Source: JAEUIX01 sp964611125
Lineage (GTDB): Bacteria > Planctomycetota > Phycisphaerae > Phycisphaerales > UBA1924
Direction: 5' to 3'
NCBI GenBank assembly: GCA_964611125.1
Contig: CAZSZO010000008.1
Coordinates: 1 to 64,000 of the forward strand
DNA: 64,000 nucleotides
Position numbers and translations under genes: made by a program. Of this stretch, positions 1-7,957 are shown piece by piece. Numbering within the stretch: position 1 is the stretch's first letter; every line of letters starts with the position of its first letter. The notes under the pieces are model-generated. The model worked only from the letters and a program-made list of their open reading frames with translations. It did not search any database and was not told where the DNA came from.

Positions 1-105
1 TCCACCTCGGATGCTCCATCATCCTCATCAAACAGGTTTACGGATAGGCTCTAGTCTCCAAAGGCCTTCTGGACAGATCCGAGTGCTTCGACGGCTGAAG
101 GAAGT

Positions 106-157
106 GCGGGCGTGCCACCCGTGCCACCTAGGTCTCGGCTCGGCGAGACCTCGGTGC
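106..157 (-). repeat. Palindromic repeat, copy A (inverted)
   Basis: Contains GCGGGCGTGCCACC and then an imperfect inverted repeat with 13-nt arms (125-137 and 144-156, one mismatch) around a 6-nt loop. Read on the minus strand it shares the core GAGGTCTCGCCGAGCCGAG and the following GTGGCACG with copy B, so A and B lie in opposite orientation. Confidence 0.75.
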
Positions 158-362
158 TCTGGGGCGGGCGAGTCTCACGCCGGTGTGCCTGAGCGTAGAA
201 TGCAGCTCGTGGTCCCCACGACTGCCCATGCGCAAGCGGATAAAGCGACGCGAAGCGCCGGATCAGGTTCGCGTCGTCACGTTCTCGAGAGAGCGAGGGA
301 TGTGATGGAGCAAGGCTGCGTATATCATGAAGAACTGCCGGCGAGGTGCGCGGTTCGCCGGA

Positions 363-423
363 CACTGAGGTCTCGCCGAGCCGAGACCTCAGTGGCACGA
401 CGAGCACGCAACTTAGTGCCACC
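363..423 (+). repeat. Palindromic repeat, copy B
   Basis: A perfect 13-bp inverted repeat (363-375 with 382-394, loop CCGAGC) is followed by GTGGCACGACGAGC and then GCAACTTAGTGCCACC. The GTGGCAC and GTGCCAC arms can form a second hairpin. The first small gene begins about 30 nt after this copy. Confidence 0.8.
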
Positions 424-454
424 CCGCCAGGGGCGGAGGCCAAGGCAACCACTA

Positions 455-841
455 ATGACCGACAACCTACCAAATGCAATCTGGGCACAGTTATTGAAGC
501 GTATGAAGTCGCTCAAGCAAAGGGCGACGGTTCGCATCTTTGAAGGAGATCCGACAAGAGCAATGTGTGGATTCAAGCCATCCGCTCCTTACATCGTTAT
601 TCTCGATGCGTCCGATACTTACGTCAGCGTATACGTGCGTCGCACACGAAAACCAAGGGCCGGTCTTGTCGTGTGCGAAGTTGTGAGTGAACACATCAGG
701 GACGCCATCCAAGTTGTTGAAGCCATCGAGCATTCAGTCCAATCTGTAGCGAGATGGCAATTGGACCACCCGACCTTCTCGGAACGCGAAGCATTTCGAC
801 GCATTTGGCGAAACGCCGAACAGGAAGGGCCATTTCCGTGA
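455..841 (+). CDS. Small protein of unknown function (128 aa)
   Basis: I do not recognise this family. The predicted protein is 128 residues, soluble, with no signal peptide or membrane segment. The N-terminal part is basic (LLKRMKSLKQRATVRIFEG), the middle looks like beta strands (APYIVILDASDTYVSVYVRR), and the C-terminal third looks helical and charged. The ATG at 455 is chosen because sequence upstream is repeat DNA; its ribosome binding site is weak. Base composition is clearly less GC-rich than the rest of the window, which suggests transfer. It lies between repeat copies B and C, its stop 12 nt before copy C. It could be a toxin, antitoxin or cassette-type gene, but nothing in the sequence decides that. 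Confidence 0.5.
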   Translation: MTDNLPNAIWAQLLKRMKSLKQRATVRIFEGDPTRAMCGFKPSAPYIVILDASDTYVSVYVRRTRKPRAGLVVCEVVSEHIRDAIQVVEAIEHSVQSVARWQLDHPTFSEREAFRRIWRNAEQEGPFP

Positions 842-853
842 GTATCACAGAGC

Positions 854-901
854 GCGGGCGTGCCACCAGTGGCACGACGAGCGCGCAACTTAGTGCCACC
901 C
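854..901 (+). repeat. Palindromic repeat, copy C
   Basis: Starts with GCGGGCGTGCCACC like copy A and continues AGTGGCACGACGAGCGCGC and AACTTAGTGCCACC like copy B. GTGCCAC (860-866), GTGGCAC (869-875) and GTGCCAC (893-899) allow two mutually exclusive hairpins. It lies between the two small genes. Confidence 0.8.
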
Positions 902-963
902 TGCCTCGATCCAAAGCGTGTTCGCACTGTGACCAGTTATCCAGTAAACACACCCAAGAACCC

Positions 964-1287
964 ATGAGCAACATTGACGCCGAAATCACCAATAGACTAC
1001 TGATGGTTTGGCGTGCAATGGAGCAACAGCCAGAGGCGTTGTTGCCATTTGCCAAGACGAACGAGAACGCCAAGGAACAATTGAGAATTCTACTATCTAT
1101 GATTACGTGCAATGAGCCAGCACTGGCTTACGACGTGATAATATATTCTATAGAAGGCGGCGGGTTTGTGTTTTCTGGGGCTGTTGCATTAGCATTGCTT
1201 GAGCTCGGATTGTTGTTTGGCTACAAGACCAATCGGGACATTGATGCGATCTTTAAGCGCGAGGATTTTCCCGACTTTCTGACGTAG
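964..1287 (+). CDS. Small protein of unknown function (107 aa)
   Basis: I do not recognise this family. The protein is 107 residues and mostly helical: an N-terminal charged part (MSNIDAEITNRLLMVWRAM), a middle helix (KEQLRILLSMITCNEPALAY), then a hydrophobic stretch near residues 66-86 that could be buried or a single weak membrane segment, and an acidic tail ending DFPDFLT. The ATG at 964 is the first start after repeat copy C. Codon use is AT-richer than in neighbouring genes, for example the run around 1135-1155. The stop lies 11 nt before a degenerate fourth repeat copy, the same spacing seen for the gene before it. The pattern suggests two units of gene plus repeat. Function is unknown. 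Confidence 0.55.
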   Translation: MSNIDAEITNRLLMVWRAMEQQPEALLPFAKTNENAKEQLRILLSMITCNEPALAYDVIIYSIEGGGFVFSGAVALALLELGLLFGYKTNRDIDAIFKREDFPDFLT

Positions 1288-1298
1288 GGCGGGATGTC

Positions 1299-1318
1299 GC
1301 ACAATTCGTGCCACACCA
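1299..1318 (+). repeat. Degenerate repeat, copy D
   Basis: GCACAATTCGTGCCACACC aligns with GCGCAACTTAGTGCCACCC of copies B and C with a few changes. Its distance from the preceding stop codon matches that of copy C. Confidence 0.5.
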
Positions 1319-1504
1319 GGCGGCTCGGAGACTTGTGTGTCCCCGTTTGAGCCCGGGCTGGAATCGTCGCCCTTCGCCCCCATCCCGTTAACCCACCGAT
1401 CCGTCGCGGCTGATGAGGACGCCAACAGGACTGTGCGGGGGCAAGAAGTGGCAGGAAATCGCAGTTGAGGAAGTGACCTGGTATCGGCTTCGCGGGGGGG
1501 ATAA

Positions 1505-1527
1505 ACCTTCACCAGTATGGTGGAGGT
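1505..1527 (-). terminator. Possible terminator of the phoR-like transcript
   Basis: Ten-nt arms (1505-1514 and 1518-1527, one mismatch) enclose a 3-nt loop. On the minus strand the hairpin is followed by GGTTTAT, a short U-rich tract. It is about 95 nt beyond the stop of the leftward kinase gene. Confidence 0.4.
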
Positions 1528-1621
1528 GACCCGATCGATGGCTCTGACCCTCCGGGTCTTTGGTGGTGGGGCGGCGAGCCCTCGACGTCGCGGCTGTTCA
1601 TCCCGATGCGGACGGCCGTGG

Positions 1622-3187
1622 TCAAACCGCCGGTTCGCCTTCCGGTTCGCCCGCCGGTTCGGCCTCCGGCGCCGGCTCCGGCAGCAGCGGGATCTCGAAC
1701 CACACCGTCGTCCCCTTCTGCCAGACCGATTCGATGCCCACGCGTCCTTCCAGGGCCTTCACAGCGTGCTTGACGATCGCCAGCCCGAGCCCGGTGCCGC
1801 GCCGCTGCGGCCGACCGGGCGCCGTCGATCCCCCCGTTCCGGTGCGGGCCCCGTCAACCTGATAGAACCGCTCGAAGACCCGCTCCTGCTGCTCGATGGG
1901 GATGCCGATCCCCTCGTCGCTCACGTCAAGCCGCAGCCAGTGGGTCTCACTTGCCGCCAACCCCGTCGCCCGCCGCTTGGGGTCCGCCGCGCCGTTGGCC
2001 GCTCCCGCCGGTTCGCCCTCTCCCGCGCTCTCAGCCCCGCCCGGCGGGTGTGAGAGGAGTCGCCCCCGCACCTGGATGGTCGTCCCCTCGCGGCCAAACT
2101 TGGTCGCGTTGTCCACCAGGTTCCGCACAATCAGCAGCAGCAACTTGGGGTCGCTCAAGCAGGCCCGGGTCATGAGCTCGCTCGCCCACGAGATCTCCAG
2201 CCGCAGGCTCCGCTGCGCCAGGATCTGCTCGAAGCTCTCGTGCAGCACCGCCTCCATCTCCTCCCAGTCGACCCGTGCGGGGCGGACGGGCATATCGGGC
2301 GTCTCCAGCCGCGACAGGTCCATCAGGTCGCGCGTCATGTCCTCCAGCCGCTGGCAGTGGTTGGTGATCATCGTCAGCAGCCGGTCGCGCAGGGCCGGTT
2401 CGTCCTTGCCGCCGTCGATCAGCGTCTCGGTCGCCGCCTTGATCGCCGCCACCGGCGTGCGCAGCTCGTGGCTGGCGTTGGCGACAAAGTCGGTGCGGAA
2501 CTGCACCGCCTGGGCCAGCTCCGTCACATCGCGCAGCACCAGCACCACGCCGAAGACGCCCTCGCCCCACGCCGGCGGGAGCGGCGCCGCGCTCACCTGG
2601 AAGGTCCGCGGACCTGTCAGCGTCATCATCGGCACCTGCCCGAAGCCCGGCTGCCCTGCGTGCGCCGCGGCGTGCATCCGCAGCACCTCCTGACGCGTGA
2701 AGAGCTCGCGCACGTTCCGCCCCAGCAGGGTTCCATGCGGAATGCCCAGCATCCGCTCCGCCGCGCGGTTGCACAGCAGCACATCGTCGCGATCGTCAGT
2801 CACCAGCACGGGCTCGGCGAGGCTGTCGATCAGCGACTCGAGATTGCGCGTCTTCTTGGCCAGCTCCTTGAGCTGGGCCGCCTGCAGGCGCCCAAGCTCC
2901 CTCACCGCCAGTTCGAGCGAGTCCAGCTCGTCGGCCACCACCTCGCGGACGCGGGCCGAATCCTCGGGCCCCTCGCTCAGCAGCGTGCGGGCCAGTTGCT
3001 CGAGCCCCGCCACCTGGCGGGCCCGCGCCCGGGCGACCAGGAGCGTCAGCATCGAGCCCGCGCAGGCGCCCACCACGGCGCCCGCCGCGACCCAGCGCAG
3101 ATCGGCGGTGAGCCAGGCGACCACCACCGCGCCGGGGACCACCACCCAGGGCGCGAGGACCAGCACGGGAAGGTCTCGCCGGAGCAT
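1622..3187 (-). CDS. phoR: PhoR-type sensor histidine kinase
   Basis: A 521-residue membrane histidine kinase that would phosphorylate the response regulator encoded just upstream. Two N-terminal membrane segments (about 8-28 and 33-52) are followed by a coiled stretch, a PAS domain (about 115-225), the HisKA domain with NASHELRTPV (phosphoacceptor His240), and the HATPase domain with the N box LVDNATKFG (about 357-365), DEGIGIP (424-430) and GTGLGL (464-469). Two low-complexity insertions interrupt the ATPase domain, at about 379-415 and 447-463. The order PAS-HisKA-HATPase and the partner gene fit PhoR of the phosphate regulon. The gap to the regulator is 65 nt, so they are probably cotranscribed. 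The phosphate assignment also rests on the divergent OprP-like porin; other stimuli are possible. Confidence 0.88.
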   Translation of the reverse strand: MLRRDLPVLVLAPWVVVPGAVVVAWLTADLRWVAAGAVVGACAGSMLTLLVARARARQVAGLEQLARTLLSEGPEDSARVREVVADELDSLELAVRELGRLQAAQLKELAKKTRNLESLIDSLAEPVLVTDDRDDVLLCNRAAERMLGIPHGTLLGRNVRELFTRQEVLRMHAAAHAGQPGFGQVPMMTLTGPRTFQVSAAPLPPAWGEGVFGVVLVLRDVTELAQAVQFRTDFVANASHELRTPVAAIKAATETLIDGGKDEPALRDRLLTMITNHCQRLEDMTRDLMDLSRLETPDMPVRPARVDWEEMEAVLHESFEQILAQRSLRLEISWASELMTRACLSDPKLLLLIVRNLVDNATKFGREGTTIQVRGRLLSHPPGGAESAGEGEPAGAANGAADPKRRATGLAASETHWLRLDVSDEGIGIPIEQQERVFERFYQVDGARTGTGGSTAPGRPQRRGTGLGLAIVKHAVKALEGRVGIESVWQKGTTVWFEIPLLPEPAPEAEPAGEPEGEPAV

Positions 3188-3252
3188 CGTTTGTGAGCGT
3201 ATGGAGACCGGGCCTCTGAAGTGGGGGCGGCCGGCGTCGGGCGATATCGTGC

Positions 3253-3969
3253 TCAGGCCATCGGCTGGGGCGACTCGGCGGTCTCGGTGAGCTGGTAGCC
3301 CACGCCGCGGATCGTGCGGATCATGCCGCCGGCGTGACCGAGCTTCTTGCGAATCGCGGCGATGTGCACATCGATGGTGCGGGTCGTGATCACGATCCCC
3401 GGGCCCATGACGCGGGAAATGAGGTCATTGCGCGACAGCACCCGCCCGGGGAACTGCAGCAGCGCCACCAGCAGCTTGAACTCGGTGAGCGTGAGCTTGA
3501 TCTCCTGCCCATCCACCGTGATGCGGTGGGCGGCCAGATCGGCCCCGACCGGCCCGACCAGGACCTGATCCGTCTCGCGCGGGGCCGCCGTCGCGGTGCG
3601 CCGCATCAGCGCCTCGACGCGAGCCAGCAGGACCTTCATCGAAAACGGCTTGGTGATGTAGTCGTCGGCGCCCAAGGTGAGCCCGGCGACCTGATTCTCT
3701 TCGGTGGCCTTCGCCGTGACCATCAAGACAGGAAGCGAGGCGGTGGCGGGCTCAGTGCGGACCGCTCGAATCAGGTCTTCACCTGTGAGACCCGGTAGCA
3801 TCAGATCCAAAACCACCACATCTGGTGGGTTTTGCGAGATCATGGACAGCGCTGCTCGTCCATCGTGGACGAGTTCGACGTCGTAACCGGCCTTTCGGAG
3901 GTTGATCCCCATGATATCGGCCAGATCGCGTTCGTCTTCGACGATCAGGATGCGTTTGGCGACAGGCAT
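3253..3969 (-). CDS. phoB: PhoB-type response regulator
   Basis: A 238-residue OmpR/PhoB family transcription factor. The receiver domain (about 5-120) has the acidic pocket EDE (11-13), phosphoacceptor Asp55 in VVVLDLMLPG, and Lys107 in ITKPFS. The C-terminal winged-helix domain (about 140-230) contains LTLTEFKLLVALLQFPGR and TRTIDVHIAAIRKKLG, standard for the family. The ATG at 3969 gives MPVAKRILIVEDE, the normal start of the domain; an upstream in-frame ATG at 4056 would add 29 unrelated residues. It precedes the kinase gene in the same transcript and is divergent from the porin, which is a plausible target. No clear Pho box was found in the gap between them. Confidence 0.9.
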   Translation of the reverse strand: MPVAKRILIVEDERDLADIMGINLRKAGYDVELVHDGRAALSMISQNPPDVVVLDLMLPGLTGEDLIRAVRTEPATASLPVLMVTAKATEENQVAGLTLGADDYITKPFSMKVLLARVEALMRRTATAAPRETDQVLVGPVGADLAAHRITVDGQEIKLTLTEFKLLVALLQFPGRVLSRNDLISRVMGPGIVITTRTIDVHIAAIRKKLGHAGGMIRTIRGVGYQLTETAESPQPMA

Positions 3970-4196
3970 GTGCTGGTCCGTAAAGGCTTGACACAACAGG
4001 GTTTGTGAACGACCGTGGGCGGTTGGAGCGGCGCGGGGCAGGGAGGCCAATTCCAATTGTTAAGAGGGTAGCATGAGGTGTGGACGGACCGGGAGCGACT
4101 GGCGCAAAACTCTCGTGAACGCTGTTTCCTTCGGGGCGGCAGCGTGAAAAGATGGGGGAGGGGTGGGATCGCGGCCGATGAATCGACAGGCTGGGT

Positions 4197-4224
4197 TTGC
4201 GTTTGCTAATCGGGTTGCTATGAT
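4197..4224 (+). promoter_or_regulatory. Candidate sigma-70 promoter for the porin
   Basis: TTGCGT (4197-4202), a 16-nt spacer and TATGAT (4219-4224). This is the best -35/-10 pair in the 546-nt gap between the regulator and the porin and would give a leader of roughly 285 nt. Confidence 0.45.
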
Positions 4225-4369
4225 TGCCCCCGCCCGAATTCCGGGCATGTCCGTTCAAGCCTCCCAGAATTGCAGAAGAGTGCAGCCCGCGTGCGGAAAA
4301 TGGTCCGAAAAGTACCGGAGGCCGCGGCTCCGGGTCGAAGGTTTGCAAGAGCTAGCTAGCTTTCCGGTT

Positions 4370-4390
4370 CGGGCGTGTGGGTCACGCCCG
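4370..4390 (+). other. Hairpin in the porin leader
   Basis: CGGGCGTG (4370-4377) pairs perfectly with CACGCCCG (4383-4390) around a 5-nt loop. There is no T-run after it, so it is more likely a leader structure than a terminator. The palindrome GCTAGCTAGC lies just upstream at 4351-4360. Confidence 0.45.
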
Positions 4391-4515
4391 GGCAGAAGAG
4401 ACTCCGGATGGTGGGCCCAGGTGGGGCGCCGGCGGAGCAACAGCAACGGGTGGGACGCGACGAGACGGGCGTTCCGACAGCAAGTCATTCGTCTCAACAT
4501 GCAAGGAGTCTCAGA

Positions 4516-5874
4516 ATGAGCAAGACCAAGGCTTTGTTCGTGCTGGCTGGGGGCATCTTCAGCCTCGCCGCGCCCGCCATGGCCGACCAGAATGCGGTCA
4601 GCCGGGACGAGGTCCGCGCGATTGTCGCCGAGATGATGGCCGATGCTGAGTCCCGCAGCAGCCTGCTGCAGGGCGGCGGCACCGCCGGTCGCGACGACAA
4701 GGGCTTCTTCCTCGCCAGCAGCGACGGCAACTACCGCCTGAACGTGGGCGGCTTCACGCAGTTCCGGTACATCCTGAACTTCCGTGATGACGAGGGCGCC
4801 GACGGCAACCCCGGCACCGGCAACCCCAACGAGTTCGAGCCCGGCTTCCAGTTCAACCGCGTCCGCCTTGAGTTCAAGGGCCACGTGATCACCCCGGACC
4901 TGAAGTTCGCGGTGACCAACGACTTCTCGAACAGCCGCGATGGCACCTCGGGCCTCAAGGACGCCTGGTTCGACTACTCCTTCGGCGGCGGCATCTACGT
5001 GAAGGGCGGCCAGTTCAAGCTGCCGTTCCTCCGCGAGGAGACGATCAGCGACGTCAACCAGCTCTCGGTTGAGCGTTCGCAGGTCAACTCGCTCTTCACC
5101 CAGGACCGCAGCCAGGGCGTCGAGGTGGGCTACCGCGATGAGCAGTTCCGGGCCATCTTCGCATTCAGCGACGGCCTCGACAGCGACAACTCCCCGTTCA
5201 ACGGCGGCGGCATCGGCAACAGCGGCGAGGCCGACTACGGCCTGACCTTCCGCGCTGAGTACAACTTCGCCGGTTCGGTCAAGACCCTGCAGGACTTCAC
5301 CAGCAACCCCGACGGCGAGACGGCCGCGATGATCGGCGCCGCGGTGCACTTCCAGCAGAGCCCCAACACCCAGCTCAACACCGACGTTGACACCAACTAC
5401 CTCAGCTACACCGTCGACTTCCAGTTCGAGTCGGGCGGCTTCAACGCCTTTGCCGCGTTCGTGGGCACCAACGTCCGCGAGCGCCCCGACAACGTGACCC
5501 CCTCTGAGGACCGCGAGGCCAATGACTTCGGCGTCGTTGTCCAGGCTGGCTACCGCTTCGACAAGTTCGAGCCCTTCGCCCGCTACGATGGCATCTTCCT
5601 CGATGACGACGTCGAGACCGGCCGCACCGGCGTGGCCGCTGGTGATCAGGACCTCAACTTCCTGACCTTCGGCGTGAACTACTACTTCGCCGGTCCGGCT
5701 GCGAAGTTCACCGTCGACGCCGTGTGGGCGTTCGAGGCCACCAACCAGATCCCCATCACCCCCGGCATCCCCGTCGGCCTCGGCCGCAGCTTCAACGGCA
5801 ACAGCACCGCGCTGCTGTCCTCTGCCGAGGATGATCAGGTCACCGTCCGCTTCCAGTTCCAGCTCATGTTCTGA
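4516..5874 (+). CDS. OprP/OprO-like phosphate-selective porin
   Basis: A 452-residue outer-membrane beta-barrel protein. A clear signal peptide (MSKTKALFVLAGGIFSLAAP, cut near AMA-DQ) is followed by a short helical, probably coiled-coil, segment and then alternating strands such as LNVGGFTQFRYILNF, FQFNRVRLEFKGHV, GIYVKGGQFKLPFLRE and DLNFLTFGVNYYF. It ends FQFQLMF, the C-terminal Phe typical of barrels inserted by BamA. Length and strand pattern match the Porin_O_P family; bacterial members often carry phosphate or pyrophosphate. The ATG at 4516 is fixed by AAGGAG seven nt upstream and by the signal peptide. It is divergent from the PhoB/PhoR pair and followed by a strong terminator. Substrate is inferred from family and context only. 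Confidence 0.85.
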   Translation: MSKTKALFVLAGGIFSLAAPAMADQNAVSRDEVRAIVAEMMADAESRSSLLQGGGTAGRDDKGFFLASSDGNYRLNVGGFTQFRYILNFRDDEGADGNPGTGNPNEFEPGFQFNRVRLEFKGHVITPDLKFAVTNDFSNSRDGTSGLKDAWFDYSFGGGIYVKGGQFKLPFLREETISDVNQLSVERSQVNSLFTQDRSQGVEVGYRDEQFRAIFAFSDGLDSDNSPFNGGGIGNSGEADYGLTFRAEYNFAGSVKTLQDFTSNPDGETAAMIGAAVHFQQSPNTQLNTDVDTNYLSYTVDFQFESGGFNAFAAFVGTNVRERPDNVTPSEDREANDFGVVVQAGYRFDKFEPFARYDGIFLDDDVETGRTGVAAGDQDLNFLTFGVNYYFAGPAAKFTVDAVWAFEATNQIPITPGIPVGLGRSFNGNSTALLSSAEDDQVTVRFQFQLMF

Positions 5875-5927
5875 TCGATCCGGGTTCGCCCGATCGACCG
5901 GTCCAGAGCCTGACCTTGCATGACCCG

Positions 5928-5966
5928 ACCGCCCGGCTTCCATCGGAGCCGGGCGGTTTTGCTTTT
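5928..5966 (+). terminator. Intrinsic terminator of the porin gene
   Basis: Perfect 11-bp stem (5928-5938 with 5947-5957), 8-nt loop, then TTTTGCTTTT. It lies 53 nt after the porin stop. Confidence 0.88.
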
Positions 5967-6055
5967 GGCGAGGTTTCTGCAGGCGCCCGCCGCGAGGCCG
6001 CTCGACGCGACCCACGCCGACCCACGCCGGACCCCGCGGCCCCGGGCCCTCGCCA

Positions 6056-7720
6056 TCATCCCCTGCGGAGCACCTTCTGCAGCATCTTCCGCCCGTAGCT
6101 GAGCAGCACGCGCGAGTCCTGCGGCGCCAGGATCCGGTACAGGGCCGCGCACGCCACCATGCTCAGCAGCGAGCCCACCACCGCCTGCGGGATGTACGCC
6201 GAGGTGAGCCAGCGGGTCATGAACGGCAGGTACTCGCGATCGGCCGGCAGCAGCCAGGCGACGCCGGCGTACACGCCCACGACGCCCACCAGCCCCACGA
6301 GCACCGGCGCCGCGAGCAGCCCAAGCACATCGCGCAGCGTGCCCCCCAGCGGCCGCACGGCCATGTAGGGGTCGAGCACGCCGATGATCGCGTACGCCAC
6401 GGTCACCGCGATCGCCACGGCCACCCCGGATTGCCCCACGCTCGCCGCGATCCCCACCGAAGTGAGCACGATGACCGTGTGCACCACGTGCATGAACAGC
6501 GCCAGCGTGTAGCGCCCCTGGGCCTGCATCAGGCTCTTGCTCGAAGGCCACACCACCACGAAGGCCATCGCCACCGACAGCACCTGCATGACCCCCACCG
6601 AGCCCGCCCACTTGGGGCTGCAGACCGTCCGCACCGCCGGCTCGGCGAGCACCGCCTGCAGGAAGCACGCCGGGACCGCCAGCATGTTGAGCAGGCGGGC
6701 CGACGACAGAAACGCCGAGCGCAGCCGCAGCGGTGAGTCCTGCAGGTTGCTCAGCACCGGGAAGATGACCGAGGCGATGTTCTGCGTGAGCAGCACGGCG
6801 GTCATCAGCGACAGATTGAACGCGAAGGAATAGAGCCCGACCGACTCCTTGTCGAAGCGCCAGCCCATGATCCACAGCGGCCCCTGCGTGATGAACTGCC
6901 CCACCATGTGCGAGGAGAACAGCTTGGCCGAGTTGGGCCACAGGTGGCCCCACAGCCGCAGCCGCGGGCGTGGGGGAAACACCGAGCCCGCCAGCCACCA
7001 CATGCACACGCAGCGGTACGCGGCATAGACCGGGATCGGCGCCGTGAGGGCGTACGCGCCCCACTCCGCATGCCCGGCGTGCTTGATCGCCAGCGCCACG
7101 CCCAGTTGCGTCAGCAAAAGACCGGTGGCCCGGGTGAACTCGATCACCGCCAGGGCCTTGAAGCGCAACTGGCTCTGCAGGCGGGCCTCGGGCACGATTG
7201 CCAGCCCCAGCGGCAGCGCCGCCAGCGCCAGGATCAGCAGCAGGTTCACCATCTCGTCGCTGCGCCACCACCACCCCGCCAGCGGCGCCGCGGCGGCGGT
7301 GATGCTCATCGCCAGCACGCCCAGCCCCACCGAGAGCCAGAACGCCGGCAGATCCCACGCCTGCTGGCGGGTGCGCCGCTGAATGAGCACCTCGCGCAGC
7401 CCCGGCTGCTGCAGGAAGTTACTGAACGCCGCGAGGCTCAGGGCCAACGCCACCTCCCCCGAATGCTCGGGTGAGATCAGGTGGGTCATGGCGATCGTGC
7501 CGAAAAGGCTGATGACCTTGTAGCCCAGCGACTGAGCCAGCAGCCAGACCATCCCCGCCGAGGCCCGCTGCGCAAGCGCGCCGTCATCGGCCCCGGCGAC
7601 CGGTGGTGAACCCGGCGCGGCTGGCCCGGGCGGATCCCCGCCGCCCGCCGAAGCGGTGGGTGGAGCGGGGGGGGCGGGGGGGAGCGCCGCACTGGTTGGC
7701 GTGACGGCCTGCGACGACAA
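6056..7720 (-). CDS. Polysaccharide/lipid-linked oligosaccharide flippase
   Basis: A 554-residue integral membrane protein with about 12-14 hydrophobic helices beginning near residue 58, consistent with the MATE-like Wzx/WzxC polysaccharide exporters. Such proteins flip undecaprenyl-linked repeat units across the inner membrane. Conserved-looking stretches include GYKVISLFGTIAMTHLISPE and FLQQPGLREVLIQRR. The first ~55 residues are Pro/Ala/Gly-rich and probably disordered. The start is a TTG at 7720, supported by AGGAG eight nt upstream; the next ATG, at codon 57, would begin at the first helix and is the alternative. It follows a family 2 glycosyltransferase gene by 237 nt in the same direction. 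The exact polymer cannot be told. Confidence 0.8.
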   Translation of the reverse strand: MSSQAVTPTSAALPPAPPAPPTASAGGGDPPGPAAPGSPPVAGADDGALAQRASAGMVWLLAQSLGYKVISLFGTIAMTHLISPEHSGEVALALSLAAFSNFLQQPGLREVLIQRRTRQQAWDLPAFWLSVGLGVLAMSITAAAAPLAGWWWRSDEMVNLLLILALAALPLGLAIVPEARLQSQLRFKALAVIEFTRATGLLLTQLGVALAIKHAGHAEWGAYALTAPIPVYAAYRCVCMWWLAGSVFPPRPRLRLWGHLWPNSAKLFSSHMVGQFITQGPLWIMGWRFDKESVGLYSFAFNLSLMTAVLLTQNIASVIFPVLSNLQDSPLRLRSAFLSSARLLNMLAVPACFLQAVLAEPAVRTVCSPKWAGSVGVMQVLSVAMAFVVVWPSSKSLMQAQGRYTLALFMHVVHTVIVLTSVGIAASVGQSGVAVAIAVTVAYAIIGVLDPYMAVRPLGGTLRDVLGLLAAPVLVGLVGVVGVYAGVAWLLPADREYLPFMTRWLTSAYIPQAVVGSLLSMVACAALYRILAPQDSRVLLSYGRKMLQKVLRRG

Positions 7721-7957
7721 AACCGAGGCTCCTGCGATCGGCTCGGCGGTCGGCCCGGCGCGTCGCGCGGGCCGTGGGGCGCGGCCCTGAGATGGAGTCT
7801 ACGCGCCGCATGGGCGGCGGTCGGGCCCGATGGACCATTCGCGCCCAGCGACGCGCCCGCTGAACCGCGCTCGCGGCCCGGGCGAACTGGGAAATCCCGC
7901 GGGGCCCCGATAACCACGATAACCACGGGCGAGCGCCCGCCCGGGCCGAGGAACGAT

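Larger units (their letters stand above)
1..454. other. Non-coding accessory segment with repeats
   Basis: I see no credible gene here. An open frame runs in from position 11 into the first small gene, but its composition before 455 is dominated by repeat sequence and Arg-rich nonsense, so I treat it as an accidental extension. The segment holds repeat copies A and B (listed separately), which share a core in opposite orientation and so bracket about 200 bp. Confidence 0.5.
1288..1621. other. Intergenic region after accessory genes
   Basis: No gene seen. It contains repeat copy D at its left end and a hairpin at 1505-1527 near the end of the phoR-like gene. The composition changes back to high GC across this gap. 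Confidence 0.5.

Noticed and set aside
11..454. Extension of the first small gene upstream to position 11
   Set aside because: The extra residues come from the palindromic repeats and show no protein-like pattern; ATG at 455 is a better start.
106..1318. True integron attC sites
   Set aside because: The repeat core (GCGCAAC / GTTGCGC) misses the RYYYAAC/GTTRRRY consensus at one position and paired R'/R'' sites were not found; kept only as a hypothesis.
3970..4515. PhoB-binding Pho box
   Set aside because: No pair of CTGTCAT-like 7-mers with a 4-nt spacer was found in the gap.
4255..6015. A 586-codon minus-strand frame opposite the porin
   Set aside because: The sense strand encodes a classic porin with signal peptide, ribosome binding site and terminator; the antisense frame gives repetitive Val/Glu/Ala/Gly sequence.
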